Shown one piece after another: positions 34,865 through 44,544 of a stretch of 64,000 bases of DNA. Each line of letters opens with the position of its first letter. The first letter of the stretch is position 1. This DNA comes from Virgibacillus indicus (GTDB taxonomy: Bacteria > Bacillota > Bacilli > Bacillales > Amphibacillaceae). The stretch is taken from the NCBI RefSeq assembly GCF_002266285.1, contig NZ_NPMS01000006.1:1-64000 (forward strand). Direction: 5' to 3'. The position numbers and the translations under genes are program-made. A model generated the notes under the pieces. It saw nothing but the letters and a program-made list of their open reading frames with translations. It made no database searches and was not told the origin of the DNA.

Positions 34865-36151
34865 TTGGCGGTATTGATTTCATTTACTATATTGTTTTTA
34901 ATTCTTATTGCTGTAAGTGTCCCTATTGGATTTGCTTTAGGAATTGCAACGCTTGTAGGCTTTGTTGCAACAGATGGCCCGCTTGATTTATTCGCTCAAC
35001 GTCTTTGGACAGGATTAGATTCATTTTCATTAATTGCTATTCCTTTTTTTATACTGGCAGGTGAATTAATGGGCGGATCCGGTATTTTACAGAGATTACT
35101 CGACTTTGCAAAACTATTATTAGGTCGTATTAAAGGCTCATTATTATATATCAATATATTCGTCAGTATGTTGTTTGGTGGTATCAACGGTTCGGCAATC
35201 GCAGATACAAGTGCTGTTGGTTCGATGCTTATTCCGGGAACAAAAAAGGAATATAAAGATGGAGAGATAGTAGCTGCTGTAACTGCAACAAGTTCTGTGG
35301 TCGGGCCGATAATTCCGCCTAGTTTGCCTATGCTGATTTATGCATTTGCAGCAGCGAATGTTTCTGTAGCTGGTTTGTTTTTGGCTGGGATTGTGCCGGG
35401 GATTATTTTAGGTCTTTCCCTGATAGTCGTAACCTATATATTGCTTAGAAAAAAAGACTATCCTCAAGATAAAACAAAATATACATTTAAAGATGTGCTT
35501 ATAATTTTAAGAAGGTTTTCCATAGCGGTAATTTTGCCTGTTATTATTGTAGTAGGTATTACAGCCGGAATTGTAACCCCAACTGAAGCTGGTTGTTTAG
35601 GAATTATTTACGCACTGGTAATTGGCTTTTTTGTCACGAAAGAGCTAACGATGAAGTCACTGTATGACGCATTATTAAGAACCGTAATTGTCACATCAAT
35701 TGTAATGATTCTGATTTCTATTGGAAATGTAATGACATGGTGGATTTCTATTGAAGGTATCCCAACCATGGTCAGTTCGTTATTCCAGTCAATGACAAGC
35801 AGTGCTGTCGTATTCTTATTGTTAATGCTTGCTTTATATTTGTTCGTAGGTTTATTTATAGAACAGGCTGCTGCAATGATTATGCTGGTGCCAATATTTG
35901 CACCTATGGCTGTCAGCTATGGTATCGATCCAATTCATTTTGGACTATTTACTGTTATGGCGCTTGGTTTTGGACTCGTTACACCACCAGTCGGGTTATG
36001 TCTGTTTGTGGCAAGTACAATAGCCAAAGTACCTGTTCAAAGGGTTTTTGTGGTTTCTATTCCTTATTTGATAGCAATGTTTATTGTATTGTTAATGATG
36101 ACTTTATTCCCGCCTATATATATGTGGGTTCCAAGACTCTTTGGATTCTAG
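34865..36151 (+). CDS. TRAP transporter large permease, DctM type
   Basis: 428 residues, about 12 membrane segments. GEINGSAIADTSAVGS-like (GGINGSAIADTSAVGS) and VVGPIIPPSLPMLIYA are DctM signatures, as is the GLVTPPVGLCLF end. AAGGAGG with 8-base spacing marks the TTG at 34865, giving the usual DctM length; the ATG at 34841 would add eight residues. It uses a sodium or proton gradient for uptake. Confidence 0.9.
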   Translation: MAVLISFTILFLILIAVSVPIGFALGIATLVGFVATDGPLDLFAQRLWTGLDSFSLIAIPFFILAGELMGGSGILQRLLDFAKLLLGRIKGSLLYINIFVSMLFGGINGSAIADTSAVGSMLIPGTKKEYKDGEIVAAVTATSSVVGPIIPPSLPMLIYAFAAANVSVAGLFLAGIVPGIILGLSLIVVTYILLRKKDYPQDKTKYTFKDVLIILRRFSIAVILPVIIVVGITAGIVTPTEAGCLGIIYALVIGFFVTKELTMKSLYDALLRTVIVTSIVMILISIGNVMTWWISIEGIPTMVSSLFQSMTSSAVVFLLLMLALYLFVGLFIEQAAAMIMLVPIFAPMAVSYGIDPIHFGLFTVMALGFGLVTPPVGLCLFVASTIAKVPVQRVFVVSIPYLIAMFIVLLMMTLFPPIYMWVPRLFGF

Positions 36152-36202
36152 AAGACTTCTTATATGAAAAAATTTTATTATAATGGTTTGAAGGTGAAAT
36201 AG

Positions 36203-37699
<1,497 letters not shown>

Positions 37700-37736
37700 A
37701 TTTTACAGTTTGTAATTAATTAAAAAGGAGAAAATC

Positions 37737-38282
37737 ATGAATACACCAACAGGAATAATTCCTGCTGTTCGAAGGATGAAAGACTTAGAAAAGGCATTAG
37801 AATCACGACATGAATGGATTGTTATATTGGAATCAAGACTAGGTCAATTAAATGGGCTTGTAAAATATGTTAAAAAGGCGAAGAAGAAAGTACTTCTGCA
37901 TATTGATTTGATAAAGGGTTTGAAAGCAGATGAATATGGAGTGGAATATTTAGCACATGAGATAAAACCAGATGGTATTGTTACTACAAGGGCAAGTGTT
38001 GTAGAGCTTGTGAAAAAGCGCAATATACTTGCTATTCAAAGGGTATTTCTTTTGGATAGCTTATCTTTGGAAAATAATATTAGAATCGGGAACCGGTATC
38101 AGCCGGATAGTATTGAGCTATTGCCAGGGAAAATTCCAGAAGTTATTGAAACGATTAGAGAGCAGACAGAAATTCCGATTATTGCCAGTGGTTTAATAAC
38201 CACTGATGAAGATATAGAGTTGGCTCTTAAAGCAGGAGCAGCTGCAGTGTCAACCTCGACTAAAGAGTTGTGGCAGGTGTAA
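37737..38282 (+). CDS. glpP: glycerol-responsive antiterminator GlpP
   Basis: RNA-binding antiterminator of 181 residues that, with glycerol 3-phosphate, prevents termination in glp leaders. The sequence matches the family: GIIPAVRRMKDLEKAL, HIDLIKGLKADEYGVEYL, DGIVTTRAS, ARQRVFLLDS-like (IQRVFLLDSLS), and PDSIELLPGKIPEVI, IIASGLITTDEDI. AAAAAGGAG precedes the ATG. In Bacillus it usually precedes glpF-glpK; here it follows glpK. Its target leader is not seen in this window. Confidence 0.9.
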   Translation: MNTPTGIIPAVRRMKDLEKALESRHEWIVILESRLGQLNGLVKYVKKAKKKVLLHIDLIKGLKADEYGVEYLAHEIKPDGIVTTRASVVELVKKRNILAIQRVFLLDSLSLENNIRIGNRYQPDSIELLPGKIPEVIETIREQTEIPIIASGLITTDEDIELALKAGAAAVSTSTKELWQV

Positions 38283-38307
38283 TAGCTGGATAGAGATTAA
38301 GGACTTT

Positions 38308-38345
38308 AAACTGCTAATGCATAAATTGCATTAGCAGTTTGCGGT
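38308..38345. terminator. bidirectional terminator between glpP and tauE-like genes
   Basis: AAACTGCTAATGCA (38308-38321) and its exact complement (38327-38340) form a 14-base-pair stem with a 5-base loop. GCGGTTTTTGTTTT follows on the plus strand. The genes are convergent. Confidence 0.88.
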
Positions 38346-38373
38346 TTTTGTTTTAAACACGAAATTTTTACGT

Positions 38374-39156
38374 TTACTGAAAATACATCCTCACCCCAAT
38401 AATAACCAATATAACAGACAGCATCTGCAGTATAACTTTACCTGGCAATTTTTGTGATAAAATCACACCGATATTTGCACCAATAATGACACCAGCTCCG
38501 CCAAAAACAACGGTTGTCCAGTCAATGTTTCCGTAGTAGAGCTGGGCAACGACGCCTACTGTGGAGTACAGGCATAATGAAAGAATTGATGTAGCAGCTG
38601 CTCGGTGCGTAGGTACTTTAAAAAGATAAATTAAGATTGGAACTAAAAGCCAGCCGCCTCCGATCCCGAGATAGCTTGACAGGACTCCCATAAGAAGCCC
38701 AAGCGGTATGAACCATTTATCACTTAATTCTTTGCTTTCCATAGGTGTGTTCTTCTCTGGCATTGGCTTTTTCTTTTTTAATTCAAGCGGTGAATTCTTG
38801 CTGAATAAAAAGATTCCAAGTGCAACTAATATGGTTGCAAAGATAACATAGAAGTATTGAGAAGAATATACTTCAAGCAGCCATACACCAAGCAATGCAC
38901 CTGGGAGTGCACTTATTCCAATGGTCAGTGCTATTTTATAATTGATCTTTTTTTGTCTGGCATAGCCAAGCACACCAGTGAATGAATTAATCAAAACAAT
39001 TACCAATCCGGAAGCGGCAGCGATGACCGGGTCCATATCCAAAAGTATCAACAATGCCGGAACAAAAATGAAACCGCCGCCTGCACCAACAATCGTGCCA
39101 TAGCCGCCGGCAATAATTCCGATAACTAAAAGCAGGAGTCCTGACCATAAATCCAT
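38374..39156 (-). CDS. TauE/SafE-family sulfite or organosulfonate exporter
   Basis: 260 residues, about eight membrane segments in two repeats. GYGTIVGAGGGFIFVP and YLGIGGGWLLVPIL are the paired family motifs. TauE/SafE proteins export sulfite or sulfoacetate in sulfonate-degrading bacteria. AAAAGGAGATGG precedes the ATG. It is divergent from a LysR regulator, whose binding would control it. With the YeiH-type gene it gives the window two candidate sulfite exits. Confidence 0.85.
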   Translation of the reverse strand: MDLWSGLLLLVIGIIAGGYGTIVGAGGGFIFVPALLILLDMDPVIAAASGLVIVLINSFTGVLGYARQKKINYKIALTIGISALPGALLGVWLLEVYSSQYFYVIFATILVALGIFLFSKNSPLELKKKKPMPEKNTPMESKELSDKWFIPLGLLMGVLSSYLGIGGGWLLVPILIYLFKVPTHRAAATSILSLCLYSTVGVVAQLYYGNIDWTTVVFGGAGVIIGANIGVILSQKLPGKVILQMLSVILVIIGVRMYFQ

Positions 39157-39310
39157 CTGTTTCCATCTCCTTTTCCATATATCATTTTCTCATGAGAATC
39201 GAAATAAAGAAAATCAATATATTTCATAAGCTATAACAGAAACGAATAGGTATTGTTCCTCATTATGATAAAATAAAAGGTAGAATAGAGAGAGACAGGG
39301 GTGAGCAGCA

Positions 39311-40192
39311 TTGAATATTGGGAACCTACAAATGTTTTGCCGGGTAGTTGAAGAAGGAAGTATATCAAAAGCTGCCAGGCTGGGTTTTGTGTCACAGCCA
39401 GCTGTCACGAAACAGATACGCCAGCTGGAAAACAGCTATGGAACTTCTCTTTTTGACAGGGATGAAGGAAAGCTGAAACTAAGCGAGACGGGGAAATTAC
39501 TTTATCCATACGCCAAGGAGATACTTGCTTTAAACAAAGCTTCATATGAAGGTATTCAGGAACATCTGGGGGAAAGGGAGAAAATATTACATGTCGGTGC
39601 AAGTCTTACTATTGGAGAATATTTATTGCCGGGTTTAATTGGCCGGTTTAAAAAACAGCATCCAGATATAAAATTCAGTTTATCGATTGGCAACACTCCT
39701 CTTATGCTTAAAAGGTTGGAGGAAAATGAAATAGATATTGCGCTCATTGAGGGAATCTCCCATGATGACCAGTTCAAAAAACAAAAATTTGCAGATGATG
39801 AGTTAATTTTGGTCACTTCCTATGACCACCCGTGGGGCAAAAGAAAAGAAATAAATGTGACGGAGCTCTCCGATGAAAAGATGATTTGGAGAGAGAAAGA
39901 ATCTGGAACGAGACTGATTGTGGAGGAAGCTCTGAAGGAACATGACGTTCTCGACAACATTGAAAATGCTATGGAGCTTGGTAGCATGCAAGCAATAAAA
40001 AGTGCAGTGGAAGCAGATCTTGGAGCAGGTATCCTGCCAAGATTAACCGTCCAAAAAGAGTTGAAATATAATATATTGCGTGAGATTCCAATGAAAGATT
40101 TCCATTTGATGAGAGATTTTTGGATGGTGCAAAAAGAGCGGCGATTTAGGAAAGAAGCAGAAACGTCTTTTGAGGCATTTTTGATGGGGTAG
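39311..40192 (+). CDS. LysR-family regulator, CysL-like
   Basis: 293 residues. N-terminal winged helix NIGNLQMFCRVVEEGSISKAA and SQPAVTKQIRQLE, then a periplasmic-binding-like effector domain. It most resembles the CysL branch, which in Bacillus activates sulfite reductase. The start is TTG after GGGGTGAG. It is divergent from the TauE/SafE gene (154-base gap), the classic arrangement for a LysR protein and its target, so it probably senses sulfite or a sulfonate. No certain T-N11-A operator was picked out in the gap. Confidence 0.85.
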   Translation: MNIGNLQMFCRVVEEGSISKAARLGFVSQPAVTKQIRQLENSYGTSLFDRDEGKLKLSETGKLLYPYAKEILALNKASYEGIQEHLGEREKILHVGASLTIGEYLLPGLIGRFKKQHPDIKFSLSIGNTPLMLKRLEENEIDIALIEGISHDDQFKKQKFADDELILVTSYDHPWGKRKEINVTELSDEKMIWREKESGTRLIVEEALKEHDVLDNIENAMELGSMQAIKSAVEADLGAGILPRLTVQKELKYNILREIPMKDFHLMRDFWMVQKERRFRKEAETSFEAFLMG

Positions 40193-40233
40193 CGGAAATC
40201 ACTTTTGATAGAAGATAACAGCTTTAAGGATCA

Positions 40234-40262
40234 TTTACAAATTCTGTTAACCCCCCTATAAT
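40234..40262 (+). promoter_or_regulatory. promoter of the FGE gene with TTAACCCCC box
   Basis: TTTACA (40234-40239), 17-base spacer, TATAAT (40257-40262). The spacer contains TTAACCCCC (40247-40255), also found in the spacer of the promoter at 41747. The shared box may bind the response regulator encoded at 46039. Confidence 0.6.
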
Positions 40263-40312
40263 TAATGCAAATTGAAAAAACTGAAATATTAAAATAAAGG
40301 AGCTGTTATTAT

Positions 40313-41263
40313 ATGTACGAACATCATACATCGAAACCTTCCTGCTGTTCAGTCAGCAGAGACAGTATTTCAAGAGACATTCCTGAAAGCTATAAGATCC
40401 AGACTGCTGAAAAAGAAGAAGTTAAATTTAAGGAGAAAATGGTTTATTTGTCTGGCGGGGAATTTTTAATGGGGACAGAAGACAGGGATGGTTTTCCTGC
40501 GGATAAGGAAGGTCCAGTCAGGAAGGTTCATGTCAAACCCTTTTATATAGACCGAACAGCTGTAAGCAATAGAGAGTTTAAACAATTTGCCGATGAGACT
40601 AATTACGTAACAGACTCAGAAAAATATGGCTGGTCGTTTGTGTTTTATAAATTTTTATCTGAAGAGCAGATGAAAAACGCCCAGCAGCCTCAGGGAACTC
40701 CTTGGTGGTTTGCTGTAAAGGAAGCGTATTGGTATCAGCCTGAAGGTAAAGGATCGGGGATAGAAGAACGAATGGACCATCCAGTCATTCATGTATCCTG
40801 GAATGATGCTAAAGCTTACTGTAAATGGGCTGGGAAAAGACTTCCAACAGAGAAGGAATGGGAGTTTGCAGCAAGAGGGGGACTGGAACAGAAAAAATAT
40901 GCTTGGGGTGATGAACTTCATCCGAACGGTGAACACTATTGCAATATCTGGCAAGGTGATTTCCCGAGGACCAATTCGGAAGAGGACGGCTATCTTGGAA
41001 CAGCCCCTGCAGAATCATTCCCGCCAAATGGATATGGGTTGTATAATATGGCCGGGAATGTATGGGAATGGTGTTCCGATTGGTTTGATAAATCTGTGAA
41101 TCTATTAGCTAACGTAGATTCTCAGACTCCTAAAACCATGCGCGGCGGCTCCTATTTGTGCCACTATACGTATTGCAATCGTTACCGGGTGGCGGCGAGG
41201 AGCTCCAATACGATGGATAGTTCCACGGGGAATTTGAGTTTTCGCTGTGTGCGGGATGCATAA
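40313..41263 (+). CDS. formylglycine-generating enzyme (sulfatase maturase)
   Basis: Oxygen- and copper-dependent oxidation of the sulfatase active-site cysteine to formylglycine, in the cytoplasm. 316 residues. The FGE domain runs from VYLSGGEFLMG, through HPVIHVSWNDAKAYCKWAGKRLPTE and NMAGNVWEWCSDW, to the C-terminus. The catalytic pair Cys283 and Cys288 (GGSYLCHYTYCNRYR) and the SSNTMDSSTGNLSFRC end match true FGE, not the cysteine-less EgtB/PvdO relatives. An N-terminal extension of about 40 residues contains a CC pair. It serves the sulfatases at 31190 and 46735, both of CxPxR type. Confidence 0.93.
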   Translation: MYEHHTSKPSCCSVSRDSISRDIPESYKIQTAEKEEVKFKEKMVYLSGGEFLMGTEDRDGFPADKEGPVRKVHVKPFYIDRTAVSNREFKQFADETNYVTDSEKYGWSFVFYKFLSEEQMKNAQQPQGTPWWFAVKEAYWYQPEGKGSGIEERMDHPVIHVSWNDAKAYCKWAGKRLPTEKEWEFAARGGLEQKKYAWGDELHPNGEHYCNIWQGDFPRTNSEEDGYLGTAPAESFPPNGYGLYNMAGNVWEWCSDWFDKSVNLLANVDSQTPKTMRGGSYLCHYTYCNRYRVAARSSNTMDSSTGNLSFRCVRDA

Positions 41264-41264
41264 T

Positions 41265-41302
41265 AAAACCAGGAAGGTCAATTTGGCCTTTCTGGTTTTT
41301 TT
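41265..41302 (+). terminator. terminator of the FGE gene
   Basis: AAAACCAGGAAGGTCA (41265-41280) pairs with TGGCCTTTCTGGTT (from 41284) with minor mismatches, then a run of T residues. It starts just after the stop codon. Confidence 0.85.
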
Positions 41303-41487
41303 CTATTTGTTGTGCTGATTTTGCATAAATTGGGACTGCGCACTGTCGTCCCACCGAAGTGATTTTGGTTATCTGCCCTGCAGTCGATATAAACTGTGAC
41401 GTAAAATCAGCGATGATAATTCCATCGGCCGCTCAGGAAATATAACCACACTTCAACCATCATATCAGCCATCCAACGAAATATCCT

Positions 41488-41592
41488 CTATGTGACTGGT
41501 GGCTTACTTCTTTCTGGCTGTATGGGCTCAGAGAGGCGCGCTATGTGACCGGTAGCTACTTGTTTCTGGCTGTTGGGGCTTAGAGAAGTACC
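41488..41592. repeat. 53-bp imperfect tandem duplication
   Basis: CTATGTGACTGGTGGCTTAC at 41488 recurs as CTATGTGACCGGTAGCTAC at 41541; TTTCTGGCTGTATGGGCTCA recurs as TTTCTGGCTGTTGGGGCTTA. The period is 53 bases, two copies, not in any gene. Confidence 0.7.
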
Positions 41593-41746
41593 CCAAATCC
41601 TGATAATCCGTTCAACCCGCGAAACATCCGTCCGAAGTTGAAATCAACAGAGCAGTTACGTCGCAGTCTATAGAAACTAAGAAGTTTAAAAAGAAGCAAA
41701 GTTTACGAAAAGAGCCATTAAAAAAAGGTTGTAAAAAAAATCATAC

Positions 41747-41775
41747 TTATCAGAAATTAACCCCCATGATATTAT
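41747..41775 (+). promoter_or_regulatory. promoter of the sulfonate/sulfate-ester ABC operon with TTAACCCCC box
   Basis: TTATCA (41747-41752), 17-base spacer, TATTAT (41770-41775). TTAACCCCC (41757-41765) lies in the spacer, as at the FGE promoter. Weak -35 and -10 boxes suit activator control. Confidence 0.5.
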
Positions 41776-41807
41776 CGATACAATAAATCAGCAAATGGGG
41801 GTCACGT

Positions 41808-42629
41808 ATGGAAGCGCATACATTAGTGGATGGAACTGCCAAAAAGAAAAAGGTGAAGCGAAATTTAGCAGAAAGGATACCGAATGGAGGCTGGCTGGCA
41901 ATATCCTTAATTGCAGCATTACTCTTTTGGACAATTCTTTCATTGATCCCTTCGACCTCACGAAGTTTCCCAAATGTTTTCCTTGTTGTGGAATCAATAG
42001 GGACTATGATGCAGCGAGGGGTATTCTGGAAGGATATTGGGAGCAGTCTGATCTCGGTTACATCCGGTTTCTCGATTGGTTTCATCCTGTCTCTGCCAGT
42101 TGCTATCGTTATGGCCTGGTATAAACCGATTCGCTTTATAATTGAACCGTGGATTCAATTTATCAGGAATATTCCACCGTTGGCATATGTGCCGCTAGTA
42201 GTAATTTCGGCAGGTGTAGGACGTACTCCTCAGATTATTGTTATCACGATTGCTACTTTTTTAGTTATGTCCATTACAATTTACCAGGGGATTAAAAATA
42301 TAGATCCGACACTGATCAAAGCAGCACGAGTACTGGGTGCGAAAGATAGGGATATATTCATGAGAGTAATTGCACCAGCTTCATTGCCATTTATTATAAC
42401 TGCTATTCGTCTCGGTACTGCGGTGGGTTTAACTTCCCTGATTGCTGCAGAGTCAACAGGGGCTCAAGCGGGGCTGGGGATGAGAATCCGGGCATTGAGC
42501 AACACGTTTGAGTCATCACCAATGCTGTTATATATCATCATCATTGGTATTATTGGTCTTATTTTTGAAAGGCTAGTCAAATTACTGGAAAGGAGGTTGA
42601 CAGGATGGCAGGAAAAACGGGACGTGTAA
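41808..42629 (+). CDS. ABC transporter permease, SsuC/TauC type
   Basis: 273 residues, six membrane segments. The EAA-type loop is TLIKAARVLGAKDRDIFMRV. IRNIPPLAYVPLVVISAGVG is typical of the nitrate/sulfonate/taurine permease family. GGGGGT precedes the ATG. It overlaps the ATPase gene by 25 bases, so the two are coupled. Its substrate is likely an organosulfur anion, given the neighbouring FGE and sulfatase. Confidence 0.88.
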   Translation: MEAHTLVDGTAKKKKVKRNLAERIPNGGWLAISLIAALLFWTILSLIPSTSRSFPNVFLVVESIGTMMQRGVFWKDIGSSLISVTSGFSIGFILSLPVAIVMAWYKPIRFIIEPWIQFIRNIPPLAYVPLVVISAGVGRTPQIIVITIATFLVMSITIYQGIKNIDPTLIKAARVLGAKDRDIFMRVIAPASLPFIITAIRLGTAVGLTSLIAAESTGAQAGLGMRIRALSNTFESSPMLLYIIIIGIIGLIFERLVKLLERRLTGWQEKRDV

Positions 42630-43396
42630 AAGTAAAAATTAATCAAGTAAAGAAAATATTTGATTCCCGCAATGGGGAAGTAGTGGCGTTAAACGGAATA
42701 GACCTTGATATCCATGAGAATGAATTTGTGACAGTTGTTGGTCCTTCAGGCTGTGGAAAGTCTACTTTGTTAAATATTATCGCTGGATTAGAAAAGCCGA
42801 CAAGCGGAACTGTTTCCTGTGATGGGAAAGAAATTACTGGTACAGGTACAGAAAGAGGAGTCGTTTTTCAGCAATATGCGCTTTTTCCCTGGCTTACTGT
42901 AAAAGGGAATGTGGAATTTGGTTTGAAATTGCAAGGGATTAAAGGAAAAGAAGCAGAGGAAATAGCAAGAAAGTATATAAAACTGGTTGACCTTCAGGAT
43001 TTTATCAATCACTATCCGAAAGAGCTTTCAGGTGGAATGAAACAGCGGGTGGCTATTGCAAGAGCCTACGCTGCAAATCCAAGTGTATTATTGATGGATG
43101 AACCGTTTGGCGCCTTGGACGCACAAACAAGGACACAGCTTCAGGAAGAATTGCTCCATACATGGGATAGTGAACAGAAAACATGCTTTTTTATTACGCA
43201 TGATGTGGAAGAAGCCATTCTGCTTGGACAAAAAGTCGTAATTATGAGTGCAAGGCCAGGCAGAATTAAAGAAACAGTGGATATAGATATACCATATCCG
43301 AGAAATCAGGAAACAAGAATGACACAAGAATTTCTTGAAAAAAAGAATTATATTTGGGGACAGGTATACCAGGAGTATTTGGCAGTAAGGAAATAA
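42605..43396 (+). CDS. ABC transporter ATP-binding protein, SsuB/TauB type
   Basis: 263 residues. Walker A GPSGCGKST, Q-loop FQQYALFPWL, signature LSGGMKQR, Walker B LLMDEPFGALD and switch FITHDVEEA are intact. AAAGGAGG precedes the ATG, which lies inside the end of the permease gene. It powers uptake with 41808 and 43421. It is not of the MsmX/UgpC type, so it is an unlikely partner for the sugar importer at 15745-19880. Confidence 0.92.
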   Translation: MAGKTGRVKVKINQVKKIFDSRNGEVVALNGIDLDIHENEFVTVVGPSGCGKSTLLNIIAGLEKPTSGTVSCDGKEITGTGTERGVVFQQYALFPWLTVKGNVEFGLKLQGIKGKEAEEIARKYIKLVDLQDFINHYPKELSGGMKQRVAIARAYAANPSVLLMDEPFGALDAQTRTQLQEELLHTWDSEQKTCFFITHDVEEAILLGQKVVIMSARPGRIKETVDIDIPYPRNQETRMTQEFLEKKNYIWGQVYQEYLAVRK

Positions 43397-43420
43397 ATTA
43401 TATAAAAAGGGGAGAACAAA

Positions 43421-44443
43421 ATGAAGAAATTTTACAGTTTTTTAGTGGTTGCATTTCTAGCAGTTGTATTAATTGGATGCAGCAGTGATTCAGATGCCGA
43501 TTCAGCACAAGGGGAATCAGGAGATAAGGAAACAGAAACATTCAAGGTAGGGTATATGCCGAACTATGCCAGTATGAATTCGGTAGTTGCAGGAATAGAA
43601 ACAGGCAGTTTTGAAGAGCAGGGCCTGGAAGTGGAACTCGTTGAATTTGCAGATGGTCCGACAATAATAGCTGCGCTGGAATCTGGAAGTATCGATGCAG
43701 GCTATATTGGACCAGGGGCTCATGTTCTTCCAATCCAGGGGCAGGCCAAAATATTCGCATTTTCTCACCTTGGAAACGCGGATGAAGTGATTGGAAACAC
43801 AGAAATGGGTATTGAAAGCATTGAAGATCTTAAAGGCAAAAAAATTGGCGTCGCTACGGGAACATCAAGTGAAACAATCCTTGATTTGACGCTTCAGGAA
43901 GCAGGAATCTCCGAAGATGATGTCACACTTGTGGATATGGATGCTTCTGCAATTGTAACAGCTATGATTTCCGGTGGTGTAGATGCGGTTGCTACATGGT
44001 CTCCAAATACGAATACAATTAAAGAAGAAATGGGAGATAAGGCTGTAATGCTGACCAATAATGCAAGATATGCGGATGTGTTCCCATCGATTGCATCATG
44101 GGTAGTGTCTCCATCTTATGCGGAAGAAAACGCTGAAACAATAGAAAAGTTCACTCGTGGATTATATGAAGGAATGGATTATCACGTGGAAAATCCAGAA
44201 GAAGTTGCAAAATGGGTAGCAAAGCAGAGTGCAGTTGAAGAGGATGCAGTTCTTGCACAAACTGGCGATGGAGACTGGAAAAAATCTGAAGAAATCCTTG
44301 AGATGCTTAACGATGGAACAATAGAGCAATATTATGAGAAGCAGCAGGAAAACTTCATTGAATCAGAACGTCTGACAGAAGATGATAAAGTCGATGTAAG
44401 CGAGTATCTCATGTTAGAAAATATGGAAAAAGCTGCTGAATAA
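43421..44443 (+). CDS. ABC substrate-binding lipoprotein, SsuA/TauA/NMT1 type
   Basis: 340 residues with lipobox VLIGC and a serine/acid-rich linker. KVGYMPNYASMNSVVAGIETG and the GSIDAGYIGPGAHV segment are typical of SsuA/TauA-like receptors. GAVATWSPN-like (VDAVATWSPN) forms part of the second lobe. AAGGGGAG precedes the ATG. The family binds sulfonates, sulfate esters, nitrate and thiamine precursors; the sulfatase and FGE context favours an aliphatic sulfate ester or sulfonate. Confidence 0.87.
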   Translation: MKKFYSFLVVAFLAVVLIGCSSDSDADSAQGESGDKETETFKVGYMPNYASMNSVVAGIETGSFEEQGLEVELVEFADGPTIIAALESGSIDAGYIGPGAHVLPIQGQAKIFAFSHLGNADEVIGNTEMGIESIEDLKGKKIGVATGTSSETILDLTLQEAGISEDDVTLVDMDASAIVTAMISGGVDAVATWSPNTNTIKEEMGDKAVMLTNNARYADVFPSIASWVVSPSYAEENAETIEKFTRGLYEGMDYHVENPEEVAKWVAKQSAVEEDAVLAQTGDGDWKKSEEILEMLNDGTIEQYYEKQQENFIESERLTEDDKVDVSEYLMLENMEKAAE

Positions 44444-44490
44444 TACACAAAATTCTTAAATAATGAGTTAAAATTGATATATTCCAGTTA

Positions 44491-44521
44491 TGCAGACTCA
44501 ATTTTAGAAAATGGGTCTGCA
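44491..44521 (+). other. intercistronic hairpin
   Basis: TGCAGAC (44491-44497) pairs with GTCTGCA (44515-44521), with inner ATTTT/AAAAT pairing. No T run follows. It lies between the abundant binding protein and the histidine kinase, so it may protect the upstream mRNA or attenuate downstream expression. Confidence 0.5.
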
Positions 44522-44544
44522 TACATTGATTACAGGTGATTTGA

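Larger units (their letters stand above)
41264..41807. other. intergenic region with tandem repeat and promoter
   Basis: 544 bases without a gene. It contains the FGE terminator, a 53-base imperfect tandem repeat (41488-41592) and the promoter of the ABC operon (41747). The middle part is GC-richer than its surroundings and may be decayed coding DNA. Confidence 0.45.

Noticed and set aside
42605..43396. Missing ATPase for the sugar importer at 15745-19880
   Set aside because: It is of SsuB/TauB type and overlaps its own permease gene.
44491..44521. Terminator before the histidine kinase
   Set aside because: The stem is good but no T run follows; listed as a hairpin only.
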